DNA of 58,628 bases from Halorubrum californiense DSM 19288 (GCF_000336875.1 NZ_AOJK01000064.1:1-58628), one strand, 5' to 3'. Shown: positions 35,340-44,128, counted from the stretch's first letter. Notes: generated by a model from the sequence alone, not told the origin. A program made the numbers and translations.

Positions 35340-35648
35340 ATGCAGCAGGCACGCGTCCGCCTCGCCGGCACGAGCCCCGAGGACCTCGACGACATCTGCG
35401 ACGACGTCCGCGAGATCGCGGACTCGACGGGAGTCGCCCTGTCGGGCCCGATCCCGCTGCCGACGAAGACGCTCGAGATCCCGTCGCGCAAGTCCCCGGA
35501 CGGTGAGGGGACGGCGACGTGGGAGCACTGGGAGATGCGCGTCCACAAGCGTCTGATCGACATCGACGCCGACGAACGCGCGCTCCGCCAGCTGATGCGC
35601 GTCCAAGTGCCGAACGACGTCAGCATCGAGATCGTTCTCGAAGACTGA
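35340..35648 (+). CDS. rps10: 30S ribosomal protein S10
   Basis: Small-subunit ribosomal protein of 102 residues, full length for archaea. Family blocks are visible: [42 protein letters not shown] and [23 protein letters not shown]. It starts three bases after the aEF-1A stop and shares its transcript. The tRNA gene that follows rps10 in some haloarchaea was not found here. Confidence 0.97.
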   Translation: MQQARVRLAGTSPEDLDDICDDVREIADSTGVALSGPIPLPTKTLEIPSRKSPDGEGTATWEHWEMRVHKRLIDIDADERALRQLMRVQVPNDVSIEIVLED

Positions 35649-35658
35649 GCGCTAGGGC

Positions 35659-35686
35659 GTTTCTCTTTCACCCCTTTCTTTTTCAC
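35659..35686 (+). terminator. Pyrimidine/T-rich terminator after rps10
   Basis: Two T-rich runs (GTTTCTCTTTC and CCTTTCTTTTTC) directly follow the rps10 stop, the usual form of archaeal intrinsic termination. It lies between rps10 and the convergent rhomboid gene. Confidence 0.55.
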
Positions 35687-35720
35687 CCACCGAGTAGCGA
35701 TGCGACTCGCGACTCGCCCC

Positions 35721-36281
35721 TCACCGCGCGTCGAGCAGCCCGACGCGTCCAGCCACGAGCCCGCAGAACGCGCCCGTTCCGTGCGCGACCAGCGCGACGC
35801 CCGGCGCGGCCGTCGTCGCGGTGAGGACGACGGCGACGAGACCGAACAGGAGGAGTTGGGCCCGCGGCGAGAGCCGGAGCCGGTCGAACAGCGTCGCGCT
35901 CACGACGTTGTCGGCGAGCAGGTAGCCGCCGAGCGCGAAGACGGCGCCGCTGATCCCCAACACGGCCGCCGGGGGACCGAGCAGGCTCCCGAGGGTCACC
36001 TGCGCGACGCCCGCGAGCGCGCCGGTAGCGACCACGAACGCGTGGAAGCGCGGGCGAGTCGTCCGGCGCTCGACGAGGGGCCCGACGAGCAGCAGCGCGA
36101 GGGCGTTCGCCAGCAGGTGGCCGACGGAGCCGTGCGCGTACACGCTGGTGACGAGCGTCCACGGCGCGACGGAGACGGGGGTCGACAGCGCGAGGAGGCC
36201 GAAGAGACCGACGAGGCTGAGGAGGGCCTGCGCGGCGCCGACGAGGAGGACGATCCCGAGCGTTTCGAGGGTGGCGCGCAT
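35721..36281 (-). CDS. Rhomboid-family intramembrane serine protease
   Basis: Cuts membrane proteins within the bilayer. The 186 residues form six hydrophobic segments. The catalytic pair is S111 in GISGAVFALGGY and H167 in VALVAHGTGAFCGL. H50, H55 and N59 in YAHGSVGHLLANALALLL match the conserved helix 2 pattern with the oxyanion Asn. It is close to the minimal rhomboid length. Adjacent to, and on the same strand as, the next small gene; substrate unknown. Confidence 0.9.
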   Translation of the reverse strand: MRATLETLGIVLLVGAAQALLSLVGLFGLLALSTPVSVAPWTLVTSVYAHGSVGHLLANALALLLVGPLVERRTTRPRFHAFVVATGALAGVAQVTLGSLLGPPAAVLGISGAVFALGGYLLADNVVSATLFDRLRLSPRAQLLLFGLVAVVLTATTAAPGVALVAHGTGAFCGLVAGRVGLLDAR

Positions 36282-36366
36282 CGGGCGAGGGTTGGGACCG
36301 GGCGGTGAAAAGGCTGTGCGGGCCGCGCCGTCCGCGACCGTGGTCCGGATGCGACCCGCCCGCGAC

Positions 36367-36669
36367 TCAGATCACGTCGTCGGGATCGTGGGCGCGCGCC
36401 AGCCGTGTCGCCTCGGCGGCGTACCGCTCGCGGTCGTCGGGGTCCTCGACGGTCCCGACGTTCGACGGCGCCGCGTCGACGGCGGCCGTGGTGTCGCGCA
36501 CGTCCGTGAAGGAGGTGAGCGCCCGCTCCTTCCGGAAGTAGCGCTCGCCGTCCGGCGTCGCGTACGTGAGGATCACCATGTTCTGCTCGTCGTCGGAGTA
36601 GGTGCGCTCGACGAGCCACATCCGGACGTCGTCGGTCGCGGAGCCGGCGGCCGCCTCGTCCGTATTCAT
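36367..36669 (-). CDS. Conserved haloarchaeal protein, unknown function
   Basis: A 100-residue soluble protein I cannot assign. The N-terminal half reads as beta strands (VRMWLVERTYSDDEQNMVILTYATP, then GERYFRKERALTSF) and the C-terminus as an acidic helix (DPDDRERYAAEATRLARAHD). I chose the ATG at 36669; an upstream ATG at 36696 adds nine residues. It is divergent from the first gene of the iron-box block, about 120 bases away. Confidence 0.6.
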   Translation of the reverse strand: MNTDEAAAGSATDDVRMWLVERTYSDDEQNMVILTYATPDGERYFRKERALTSFTDVRDTTAAVDAAPSNVGTVEDPDDRERYAAEATRLARAHDPDDVI

Positions 36670-36764
36670 GTGTGGTATTTCGAATTCTACGAACAAACGT
36701 GTTACGCCGGCTCGGAACCGACTCGCGCCGCCGCTCGCCTCCTCGAACCGCCAGCGTTTTATTC

Positions 36765-36780
36765 TTTAGGGCGGCCTAAA
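36765..36780. promoter_or_regulatory. DtxR/IdeR-like operator, site 1
   Basis: TTTAGGGCGGCCTAAA, a perfect TTTAGG-N4-CCTAAA palindrome ending seven bases before the ATG at 36788. A TATA-like TTTTATTC (36757-36764) abuts it, so a bound repressor would cover the space between TATA and transcript start. Confidence 0.88.
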
Positions 36781-36787
36781 CGAATGG

Positions 36788-37921
36788 ATGAATCCGCGCA
36801 TCGCCGCCGCTCGGCTCCGCGAGCGCCTGTTTCGACTTCGGGAGCGACTCCCGCGGGGAACGCTTTCGGTCGCCGGGACGGTCCTCGTCCTTGCGGTCGG
36901 CGGTGCGGTGTTGACGCGGACCCTCGACGTCGAGGCCGTTGTCTCGGCGGCGACCGCCGCCGACCCGGCGCACCTCCTCGCGGCGCTCGCCGTCTACCTC
37001 GCCTCGTGGCCGGTCCGCGGCCGGCGGTACGGCGACGTACTCGCGCCGATGGGATACCGGTCCCGCACGGCGTTCCTCACGGCGACGGTGTTCGCGAGCC
37101 AGACCGCGAACCTGATCGTCCCCGCGCGGGCCGGCGACGGCGTGCGCGCGTACCTGCTGAACGACCGCCGCGAGGTGCCGTATCCGACCGGGGTCGCGTC
37201 GCTGGCGGTCGAGCGCGCGTTCGACTTGGTCGCGCTCGGCGCGCTCGGGGGCGGCGCGCTCGCGGTCCTGCTCCTCGACGGGCAGGCCGTGGCGCCGAAC
37301 GGGTCGGAGCGGGCGGTCGCGGCCGCCGCCGCGCTCGCGCTCGCGGCCGCGTCGGTCTCCGCGGGCGGCGTCGCGGTCGCTCGGAGCGACCGCCGGTTCG
37401 GGCCCGCCCTCCGCGACCGGTTCGACGGCTCCCGGCTCTCACGGGCCGTCGACGCAGCGGTCCGGTTCGGCGCCTCGGTCCGGGTCGTCGCCGCGGACGC
37501 GGGCGCGCTCGTCCGGGTGTCGCTCGCGAGCGTCGTCGTGTGGGGGGCGGACGTCGCGACCGCGGTCCTCGTCCTCGCGGCGCTCGTCGGCGGATTCGGG
37601 GCGGCGGTCGACCCGGGGACGCTCCTCGTCGTCGGCACGCTCGCCGTCTCGGCCGGGAACCTCGCGAAGGTGTTGCCGCTCTCGCAGGGGGGAATCGGAC
37701 TGTACGAGGCGGCCTTCACCGGTATCGTCGTCGCGGCGACGCCGATCCCGGCGGAGGTCGCGCTCGCGGCCGCGGCGCTCGATCACGCGCTGAAAAACGC
37801 TGTCACGCTCGCGGGCGGCGGCCTCGTCGCGGCCGCGTTCGACCTCTCCGTGACGCGCACGCCCGACGATTCCGAGCGGGAGCGGGACACGGGCGCGACG
37901 CGGCCCGCGACGGACCGCTAA
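36788..37921 (+). CDS. Flippase-like polytopic membrane protein (UPF0104/LPG-synthase TM family)
   Basis: A 377-residue membrane protein with about eight hydrophobic segments. It belongs to the family of lysylphosphatidylglycerol synthase membrane domains and AglD-type proteins (motifs ASQTANLIVPARAGDGVRAYLL, SLAVERAFDLVAL, and late NLAKVLPLSQGGIGLYEAAF). Members are thought to move or modify lipid-linked sugars or phospholipids. Its neighbours here are glycosyltransferases, which favours a role with lipid-linked glycan. It has no soluble aminoacyltransferase domain, so it is not a full LPG synthase. Iron-box site 1 lies in its promoter; site 2 starts four bases after its stop. Confidence 0.85.
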   Translation: MNPRIAAARLRERLFRLRERLPRGTLSVAGTVLVLAVGGAVLTRTLDVEAVVSAATAADPAHLLAALAVYLASWPVRGRRYGDVLAPMGYRSRTAFLTATVFASQTANLIVPARAGDGVRAYLLNDRREVPYPTGVASLAVERAFDLVALGALGGGALAVLLLDGQAVAPNGSERAVAAAAALALAAASVSAGGVAVARSDRRFGPALRDRFDGSRLSRAVDAAVRFGASVRVVAADAGALVRVSLASVVVWGADVATAVLVLAALVGGFGAAVDPGTLLVVGTLAVSAGNLAKVLPLSQGGIGLYEAAFTGIVVAATPIPAEVALAAAALDHALKNAVTLAGGGLVAAAFDLSVTRTPDDSERERDTGATRPATDR

Positions 37922-37924
37922 ACT

Positions 37925-37940
37925 TTTAGGTTAGCCTAAA
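37925..37940. promoter_or_regulatory. DtxR/IdeR-like operator, site 2
   Basis: TTTAGGTTAGCCTAAA, four bases after the stop of the flippase-like gene and 12 bases before the next ATG. The inner 14 bases TTAGGTTAGCCTAA match the left part of the corynebacterial DtxR consensus. AACTTTTA just before it could serve as TATA. Confidence 0.9.
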
Positions 37941-37951
37941 AACGATCGCGT

Positions 37952-39133
37952 ATGAATCCGACCGCCTCCGACAGCGACGGTCCGGACGTCTGCGTGATCG
38001 TCCCGACGATACGGGAGTACGAGTGTATCCGTGCGTACGTGGCGAACGCCCGCGACCACGGCTTCGACGTCTCGCGGCTCCACTTCGTCCTCGTCACCGA
38101 GGACTTCTGCGACGTCGAGGAGATGCGAGACATGCTCGACGACCTCGGCGTCTCCGGCGAGGTGTTCGACGGCACCCGCCGCGAGGAGTGGTACGAGGCC
38201 AACGGCGTCGCGGAGTACGGCCACGTCGTCCCGGCGGCGAGCCACGCCGAGACGAGCTTCGGCCTGCTGTACATGTGGGCCCACGACGAGTACGACTACG
38301 GCGTGTTCATCGACGACGACACGCTCCCCCACGACGACGTCGACTACTTCGGCCGTCACATGGGGAACCTCGCGTTCGGCGGTTCGATCGAGCGCGTCAG
38401 TTCGGACGAGGACTGGGTCAACGTCCTCTACGACAACGCCGACGAACACGGGCTCTACCCCCGCGGATACCCCTACTCGGCGATGGACGAGACGGTCGAG
38501 ACGGACTCTGTCGCGGTCGAGCCCGGCGAGGTCGTCGCCTCGCAGGGCCTCTGGACGAACGTCCCCGACCTCGACGCGGTCCGGATCCTGATGGACGGCG
38601 ATCTGGAGGGGCAGGCGCAGACCCGCACGACCGCCGCCGACTTCGGCGAGGACTTCGTCGCCGCGCGCGGCAACTACCTCACGGTCTGCTCGATGAACCT
38701 CGCGTTCCGCCGCGAGGTGATCCCCGCGTTCTACCAGCTACCGATGGACGACAACGAGTGGGACGTGGGTCGGTTCGACGACATCTGGTCGGGGCTCTTC
38801 CTCAAGCGCGCCTGCGACGTGCTGGGCAAGCGGATCTACAACGGCGACCCGCTGTGTGAACACAACAAGGCCCCGCGCTCGACGTTCGACGACCTCGCGA
38901 ACGAGGTCGCCGGGCTGGAGCTGAACGAGCACGTCTGGGAGGTAATAGACGGGGAGGGCGACGACGCCGACTCGTACGCCGCCGTCTTCGACGCGATGGC
39001 CGACGCGCTCGCCGAGGGCGACTTCGACGAGTGGAACAACGGCGCGTTCCTCAACCACTGCGGCGAGTACATGCGCGACTGGCTCGACTGCCTCGACGCG
39101 ATCCGCCGGACGCCGGCGGTCGCGGACGACTGA
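37952..39133 (+). CDS. Glycosyltransferase of the reversibly-glycosylated-polypeptide (GT75) type
   Basis: A 393-residue cytoplasmic enzyme related to plant RGP / UDP-arabinopyranose mutase and to proteins named alpha-1,4-glucan-protein synthase. The nucleotide-sugar site is VCVIVPTIRE (13-22) and the acidic FIDDD (119-123). The family C-terminal block is clear: SMNLAFRREVIPAFYQLPM, then VGRFDDIWSGLFLKRACDVLG with D276-D277, then YNGDPLCEHNKAPRSTFDDL. It could isomerise a UDP-sugar or transfer a sugar to a carrier. It has its own iron-box promoter (site 2) and lies between a flippase-like gene and an iron-binding protein gene. Confidence 0.86.
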   Translation: MNPTASDSDGPDVCVIVPTIREYECIRAYVANARDHGFDVSRLHFVLVTEDFCDVEEMRDMLDDLGVSGEVFDGTRREEWYEANGVAEYGHVVPAASHAETSFGLLYMWAHDEYDYGVFIDDDTLPHDDVDYFGRHMGNLAFGGSIERVSSDEDWVNVLYDNADEHGLYPRGYPYSAMDETVETDSVAVEPGEVVASQGLWTNVPDLDAVRILMDGDLEGQAQTRTTAADFGEDFVAARGNYLTVCSMNLAFRREVIPAFYQLPMDDNEWDVGRFDDIWSGLFLKRACDVLGKRIYNGDPLCEHNKAPRSTFDDLANEVAGLELNEHVWEVIDGEGDDADSYAAVFDAMADALAEGDFDEWNNGAFLNHCGEYMRDWLDCLDAIRRTPAVADD

Positions 39134-39152
39134 ACCGACACGACTAAACGTA

Positions 39153-39168
39153 TTTAGGTAAGCCTAAA
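39153..39168. promoter_or_regulatory. DtxR/IdeR-like operator, site 3
   Basis: TTTAGGTAAGCCTAAA, ending four bases before the ATG at 39173. ACTAAACG (about 39143-39150) just upstream is the likely TATA element. A repressor here would cover the transcript start of the solute-binding protein gene. Confidence 0.9.
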
Positions 39169-39172
39169 ACAC

Positions 39173-40327
39173 ATGGCGAACGACGACTTCGACGAACGAG
39201 ACGGACGCGACGTTCGACGACGGAAGTTCCTCGCGGCCGCCGGTTCGGTCGGCGTCGCGGGGATCGCCGGCTGTAACGGGACGGACGAGGGAGGCGACGG
39301 CGAGGACGGCGGCGACGGCCCCGGCGGGGCCGTGGGCCAGATCGGGTCCGGCCGCGCCGGCCGCGACGCCCCCGGCGGCACGCCGATGGCCGATATGCCG
39401 GCGCTCGAAGGCGAGCTCACCGTCTACTCCGGTCGCGGCGAGTTCCTCGTCGGCGAGCTCGTCAGCTACATCGACGACCTGTACGACGACTTCGATCTCA
39501 CCATCCGGTACAACAACTCGACCGACCTCGTGAACCAGATCGTCAACGAGGGGGAGGGGTCGCCGGCGGACGTGTTCTACTCGGTGAACGCCGGCTCGCT
39601 CGGCGCGCTCGCCGACGCGGGACGCACGCAGGCGCTCCCCGACGGCGTGGCCGAGAAGGTCCGCGGGGAGTTCCGCACCGAGCAGTGGGTCGGCACCTCC
39701 GGCCGCGCCCGGACGGTCCCGTACAACACTGAGGAGTTCTCCGAGGATGACATGCCGGACGACATCATGGCGTACCCCGAGGAGTTCGAGGGCGACCTCG
39801 GCTGGGCGCCGTCGTACGGCTCCGCGCAGGCGTTCATCACCGCGATGCGGCTGCTCGAAGGCGAGGAGGCCACCCGCGAGTGGCTGGAGGCGATGGTCGA
39901 GCGCGGCGCCGCGACGTACCCCGACGAGTTCCGCACGTGTCAAGAGATCGCCGACGGCGAGATCGACGCCGCGTTCACGAACCACTACTACATCCAGCGC
40001 GTGCTCGACGGGAACCCCGAGGCCCCGATCGCGACCTCGTTCACCGAGGGCGACGCGGGCGCGGTGTTCAACGTCGCCGGCGCCACGGTCGTCGACACGG
40101 CGTCCGACGCCGACCTCGCCGCGAACTTCGTCCGGCACCTGCTGTCGGCCGAGGCGCAGGACTACTTCGCGCGCTCCACCTTCGAGTACCCGCTGATCCC
40201 CGACGTCGAGCCGATCGGCGACCTCCCGACGATCGACGAGCTGGACGTCCCGGACATCGACCTCTCGGAGCTGTCCAACCTCGAACCGACGATCGACCTC
40301 ATGCGCGACGCCGGCGTCCAGATCTAA
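39173..40327 (+). CDS. Tat-exported lipoprotein, ferric-type ABC solute-binding protein
   Basis: Extracytoplasmic binding protein of an iron(III)-type importer. The 384 residues start with a twin-arginine signal (RRRKFLAAAGSVGVAGIAGC, lipobox Cys34), followed by a Gly/Asp-rich linker and a class 1 binding fold (LTVYSGRGEFLVGELVSYI, then RYNNSTDLVNQIVNEGEGSPADVFYS and AAFTNHYYIQRVLDG). FbpA-like proteins bind Fe3+ through paired Tyr; YYIQ at about residue 270 is a candidate. Iron-box site 3 overlaps its start, which supports iron as the ligand. The matching permease is 6 kb away (46445); no ATPase gene is in the window. Confidence 0.9.
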   Translation: MANDDFDERDGRDVRRRKFLAAAGSVGVAGIAGCNGTDEGGDGEDGGDGPGGAVGQIGSGRAGRDAPGGTPMADMPALEGELTVYSGRGEFLVGELVSYIDDLYDDFDLTIRYNNSTDLVNQIVNEGEGSPADVFYSVNAGSLGALADAGRTQALPDGVAEKVRGEFRTEQWVGTSGRARTVPYNTEEFSEDDMPDDIMAYPEEFEGDLGWAPSYGSAQAFITAMRLLEGEEATREWLEAMVERGAATYPDEFRTCQEIADGEIDAAFTNHYYIQRVLDGNPEAPIATSFTEGDAGAVFNVAGATVVDTASDADLAANFVRHLLSAEAQDYFARSTFEYPLIPDVEPIGDLPTIDELDVPDIDLSELSNLEPTIDLMRDAGVQI

Positions 40328-40376
40328 CCGGCCGCCGCGCTCCGCACGACGCTCACTTCACCACGGCCTCCCATTC

Positions 40377-42731
40377 GTGTCACCCCTTCCACCGCGCGTC
40401 CGCCCGCGTCGGCTCGCCGTCCGCCTCCGCCGGCGGCTCGGCGCCGACCGGGTGAGCCTCGCCGCGGCGCTGGTGGCCGTCGCGGCCGGCGTCCTGACGT
40501 TCGCGATCGCCGCCACCGTCTTCTCGCACCACTCCGCGAACCACGACGAGGGCGTTTACCTCACGCAGGCCGCGCTCCTCCTCGACGGCCAGTTGGCGCT
40601 CCACGCCGGGCCCCTCGCCGACGCCGTCCACCCGTGGTTCTTCATCGAGGACGGCGGGCGCCTCTACCCGAAGTACAACCCCGTCCCGGCGGCGATGTTC
40701 GCGGTCACGATGGGCGCGTTCGGCGAGCCCCGCGTCACCCTCGCGGCGGTCGCCGCCGGCAACGCCGCCTTGGTGTACCTCCTCGGCTCGATGGTCGTCG
40801 GTCGTCGAGCCGGTCTCGCCGCGGCCGTCCTCTTCGCCACGTCGCCGATGGCGGTCGCGACCTCGTCGGCCTTCCTCCCGTACGCGCCGACGACGTTCTT
40901 CAACCTCGTCTTCGCGGTCGCGTACCTCCGGAGCGTCCGGGACCGGTCGCTCCGGGCGGCCGGCGTCGCGGGCCTCGCGATCGGGCTCGCGTTCTTCGCG
41001 CGCCCGTACACCGCGGTGCTGTTCGCCGCCCCGTTCATTCTCCACGCGCTGTGGCGGGTGGTCTCGGCCACCCGGCGGTTCGGCGCCGAGTCCGGGACGT
41101 CGACGCCGCGCGCGCTCGTGGCCGCCGGGCTTCGCGGCCTCCCGGACCCGGTCCGCCGCCACGGGCTCACGGCGCTGTTCGGGTCCCTGTTCGTCGGCGT
41201 CACGCTCGCGTACAACGTCCGAATGACCGGGTCGCCGCTCACGTTCCCCTATCAGGTGTTCGCGCCGATGGACGGTCCCGGCTTCGGCGAGCGGCGCATC
41301 CTCGGCCACTCGGTCGACTACACGCTCGGCTTGGCGCTGGAGTCGAACCGGTACGCGCTGCAGGAGATCGCGACCCGGTGGTTCGTCGCCGGCCCGCTCG
41401 GGACCGTCACCGCGCTCGTCGGCGCCGCGGTCGCGTTCCGGGGCTGGCGCGCAAGCGGCGACCCCCGCGGTCTCCTCGACGACGACCCCGACGCCGACGC
41501 GGCGACGGCCGCCGACGGCGGCGCGGCGGGGCCGTCCGGCTCGGCCGCGTTCCGCCGGCTCGCGGCGCTGCTCCTCGTCGGCGTCGCGGTCTCGGTCGTC
41601 GTCGGGAACCTCTACTTCTGGGGGACCCACAACGCGCTCGCCGACCTCTCGGATCCGACCGACGGACTCGCGTCCCTGTTCGGTCCGTTCTACCACTTCG
41701 ACCTGCTCGTCCCGCTGTCGGTGGTCGGCGGGCTCGGCATTGCCGCCGGCTATCGGGCGCTCTTCGCCGTCCGCGCGCGACTCGTCGACCGCGGCCTCTC
41801 ACGGTCGGCCGCGGGCGCCGCGCTCGCGGTCGTCGTCGCGCTCGCGGTCGCCGGCGGAGGTGTCGCCGCCGTCGACGCGGCCGCGGACCCGATAGAGCGG
41901 AACGCCGCGGTCGACGAAAAACACGAGGCGGCGTACGCGCCGTTCGACGAGACGACGTTCGAGGACGGGCTGGTGTTCATCCCCGCGCCGTACGGCGAGT
42001 GGCAGAACCACCCGTTCCAGTACCTCCGGAACGGACCGGGACTCGACGGCGACGTCGTGTACGCGCTCGACCGCGACCCGGTCGAGAACTTCGCGGTTCT
42101 CGACGCCTATCCGGACCGGACGCTGTACCGCTACGGCTACCGCGGGACCTGGACCGCGGACCCGAACGCGCACGTCTCGCCGAAGCTGGCGGCGCTGGAC
42201 CGGCGGTCCGGGTCCGCGATTGAGGCGACGACGACCGTCGGCGTGCCGGACCGCGTCGCCCGCGCGCAGGTCCGCGTCGACCCGCGCCGGGGCGCTCCGG
42301 GCGGTCCGGACCACGTCTCCAACACGGTGAGCGACCTCGGCGACTCGCTCGCCGTCGACTGGACGGTGACGCCTGAGGGGGTCCGGCTGTCCGACGCCGC
42401 GGCCGCGGGCGACGCCGACGCGGCCGAACCCATCCCCTTCGACCCCGAGGGCGACGTGGTCGCCGTGACGGTGACGCTCGTCGACCCGACGGGCGCGACG
42501 TTCACCTACCGACAGGAGGTGACGGTTCGGGTGACAGAGAGCGGGGAGCCGGGAGCCGAGGGTGACGAGGCGGGAGCCGACGCCGAGCGCGTCGAGGTCG
42601 TCTGGCCGCCCGAGCGCTCGACCTGCCGCCTCGTCACGGAGTGCGGCACCGAGGGGACGTACCTCCCCGACGACCCCGACGCCCACCCCGACTGGGTCGT
42701 CTTCGAGACGGACGCCGAGACGAACCATTAA
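40377..42731 (+). CDS. GT-C membrane glycosyltransferase (ArnT/PMT-like)
   Basis: A 784-residue integral membrane enzyme that probably transfers a sugar from a lipid-phosphate donor outside the membrane. About 11-12 hydrophobic segments fill the first 510 residues, with the acidic loop motif HHSANHDEGVYLTQAALL after the first helix, as in dolichol-phosphate-mannose protein mannosyltransferases and ArnT. The last 270 residues are a soluble external domain with beta-rich character and a Cys pair near the end (CRLVTECG). GTG start at 40377; a later GTG at 40452 is possible. It follows the iron-binding protein after 49 bases without a box of its own, so it may be co-transcribed from site 3. Confidence 0.85.
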   Translation: MSPLPPRVRPRRLAVRLRRRLGADRVSLAAALVAVAAGVLTFAIAATVFSHHSANHDEGVYLTQAALLLDGQLALHAGPLADAVHPWFFIEDGGRLYPKYNPVPAAMFAVTMGAFGEPRVTLAAVAAGNAALVYLLGSMVVGRRAGLAAAVLFATSPMAVATSSAFLPYAPTTFFNLVFAVAYLRSVRDRSLRAAGVAGLAIGLAFFARPYTAVLFAAPFILHALWRVVSATRRFGAESGTSTPRALVAAGLRGLPDPVRRHGLTALFGSLFVGVTLAYNVRMTGSPLTFPYQVFAPMDGPGFGERRILGHSVDYTLGLALESNRYALQEIATRWFVAGPLGTVTALVGAAVAFRGWRASGDPRGLLDDDPDADAATAADGGAAGPSGSAAFRRLAALLLVGVAVSVVVGNLYFWGTHNALADLSDPTDGLASLFGPFYHFDLLVPLSVVGGLGIAAGYRALFAVRARLVDRGLSRSAAGAALAVVVALAVAGGGVAAVDAAADPIERNAAVDEKHEAAYAPFDETTFEDGLVFIPAPYGEWQNHPFQYLRNGPGLDGDVVYALDRDPVENFAVLDAYPDRTLYRYGYRGTWTADPNAHVSPKLAALDRRSGSAIEATTTVGVPDRVARAQVRVDPRRGAPGGPDHVSNTVSDLGDSLAVDWTVTPEGVRLSDAAAAGDADAAEPIPFDPEGDVVAVTVTLVDPTGATFTYRQEVTVRVTESGEPGAEGDEAGADAERVEVVWPPERSTCRLVTECGTEGTYLPDDPDAHPDWVVFETDAETNH

Positions 42732-42783
42732 TCGGCTGATAGCTTATAGATAGCTGACTGCGGATCGGCAGTGAACACCTCCA
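42732..42783. other. Short AT-rich spacer before repeat copy B
   Basis: Contains the direct repeat GATAGC-TTATA-GATAGC and probably the end of the upstream transcript. No gene. Confidence 0.4.
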
Positions 42784-43125
42784 AAGCCCCAGTCGCGAGG
42801 CGGGCGCACGCTCGCTGCGCGCCTCACTCGGTCGCTACCGCTCCCTCGTTGCGGTGCTTACGTCGCCTGCGCCCGCCTCGCGACTGCCCCTTTGAGTCCC
42901 ACCCCGCACAGCACCGCAACCGCCGGAAGACGGTCCTGCTCGCTCCTTCCAGTCGCTGCGCGGGCTGCGACTTCCGTGCTCCCGCTCGCTCCCTTCGGTC
43001 GCTCGCGGGACCGCACCTCACACCTCCCCAGCCTCGTCAGTCGCCCTCGCTTCGCTTCGGGCGACTGACTCCCTCGCGCGTGCGATTCGCGCCTTTCGGG
43101 CGCTCATCGGCACGCGCCACCGCCG
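42784..43125. repeat. Hairpin-rich dispersed intergenic repeat, copy B
   Basis: Second copy of the element at 10501-10800. Shared blocks appear in the same order: AAGCCCCAG, GCGCACGCTCGCTGC-like, CGCCTGCGCCCGCCTCGC, CTCACACCTCCCCAGCC, GACTCCCTCGCGCGTGC and GGCACGCGCCACCGCC. Three stems match copy A: 42790-42807 with 42869-42886 (18 of 18 pairs), 43036-43046 with 43059-43069 (11 of 11) and 43076-43083 with 43110-43117 (8 of 8). The middle 100 bases (about 42915-43015) are not shared with copy A. The rest of the gap to 43247 shows nothing recognisable. Confidence 0.85.
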
Positions 43126-43247
43126 CGTTCATTCATAAATAGTCGGCGCCGTCGCTCACGACTGTGAAAACGTCGCCGGCGGCGGTCCACTGTGCCCACA
43201 GTATCCGTCCGGACCGCCGTCGACGTCGCGTCGGGGGCGGAGTGCCC

Positions 43248-44063
43248 TCAGAAGCGCCGCAGTTGCTCTTCGAGACAGACGGTGACGATCGACTTCGCGA
43301 TGGCGGCGCCGCCGCCGATCGGGTCGAGTTTCGTCTCGCCGAGGCGCTCCGCGTACCGGATCGGGCGCTCGCGCACGTCGTAGCCCCGCATCAGCGGGCG
43401 GATCAGGAGTTCGGCCGAGAGGCCAGTGTTCTCGGTCCACCCGATCTCCTCGACCACGTCGCGGCGGTACGCGCGCATCCCCGTCGTGGTGTCGTGGACG
43501 CCCTCGCCCATCAGCAGGCTCGCGATCGCGGCGAACGCGTGGTTGCCGAAGCGGTTGAACGCCGGCATCGCGTCGGCGCCGTGGTAGAGCCGGTCGCCGC
43601 TCACCACGTCCGCGCCGTCGTTGATCTCGGCGAGGAACTCCGGCAGCGCCTCCATCGGGTAGGTGTCGTCGCAGTCGGTCGTGACGACCACGGGGCGGTC
43701 GGGCGTCAGGATCGCCTCGCGGACGGCGACGCCGTACCCCTGCGGCTCCTGCTCGATGACTCGCGCGCCGTGTTCGCGGGCGATCTCCGGGGTTCGGTCC
43801 GAGGAGCCGTCGACGCAGACGACTTCCGCCCTCCCGTCGGTCGCCTCGTCGATGTCCTCCAGCACCGTCGCGATGGCCTCCTCCTCGTTGTACGTCCCCA
43901 TCACGACGCTGAGGTCGTCGAAGGTGTACTCCCCGCTCTCGGCGTCCGCCGCGTTCGCGGCCCCGCCCTCGCCGTCTGCCGAGCCCGTAGCCCCGTTCTC
44001 GTCGTCCGCTGCCACGTCCACGGCGCTCGCGGACCCGTTCGTCGCGTGTGCTGAGTCGCTCAT
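43248..44063 (-). CDS. GT2 glycosyltransferase (dolichol-phosphate sugar synthase-like)
   Basis: A 271-residue enzyme expected to put a sugar from a nucleotide donor onto polyprenyl phosphate. Residues 1-48 are a disordered acidic/Ala-rich extension. The GT-A fold follows with SVVMGTYNEEEAI, VCVDGSS, the acidic D130-C-D132-D133 motif (TTDCDDTYP) and HDTTTGMRAYRRDVVEEIGW. There are no membrane helices. Its product could be the lipid-phosphate sugar used by the GT-C enzyme nearby. Its start lies 32 bases downstream of iron-box site 4. Confidence 0.9.
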   Translation of the reverse strand: MSDSAHATNGSASAVDVAADDENGATGSADGEGGAANAADAESGEYTFDDLSVVMGTYNEEEAIATVLEDIDEATDGRAEVVCVDGSSDRTPEIAREHGARVIEQEPQGYGVAVREAILTPDRPVVVTTDCDDTYPMEALPEFLAEINDGADVVSGDRLYHGADAMPAFNRFGNHAFAAIASLLMGEGVHDTTTGMRAYRRDVVEEIGWTENTGLSAELLIRPLMRGYDVRERPIRYAERLGETKLDPIGGGAAIAKSIVTVCLEEQLRRF

Positions 44064-44095
44064 TACCGGCGAGTCGATCCGGACGCACTTGAGTT

Positions 44096-44111
44096 TTTAG
44101 GTTTACCTAAA
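44096..44111. promoter_or_regulatory. DtxR/IdeR-like operator, site 4
   Basis: TTTAGGTTTACCTAAA, upstream of the minus-strand GT2 gene (ATG at 44063) and just after the stop of the GMC gene. On the minus strand a TATA-like TATTTTAGG overlaps its edge. Confidence 0.9.
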
Positions 44112-44128
44112 ATAGTGGCGGCGAGCCG

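Noticed and set aside
35649-35720. Search for a tRNA gene after rps10
   Set aside because: No cloverleaf or T-loop consensus (GGTTCRAAT) found; the stretch is pyrimidine-rich terminator-like sequence.
36388-36669. Iron box before the small gene at 36367-36669
   Set aside because: The nearest TTTAGG palindrome (36765) faces the plus-strand gene at correct spacing; it is about 95 bases from this start with no TATA element between.
42784-43125. Repeat copy B as a CRISPR array or insertion sequence
   Set aside because: No regular spacer-repeat units, no transposase frame, and no target-site duplication seen.
44096-44111. Iron-box palindromes as small transposon ends or terminators
   Set aside because: All five have identical arms and lie at promoters on both strands; terminator hairpins would vary in arm sequence and follow genes.
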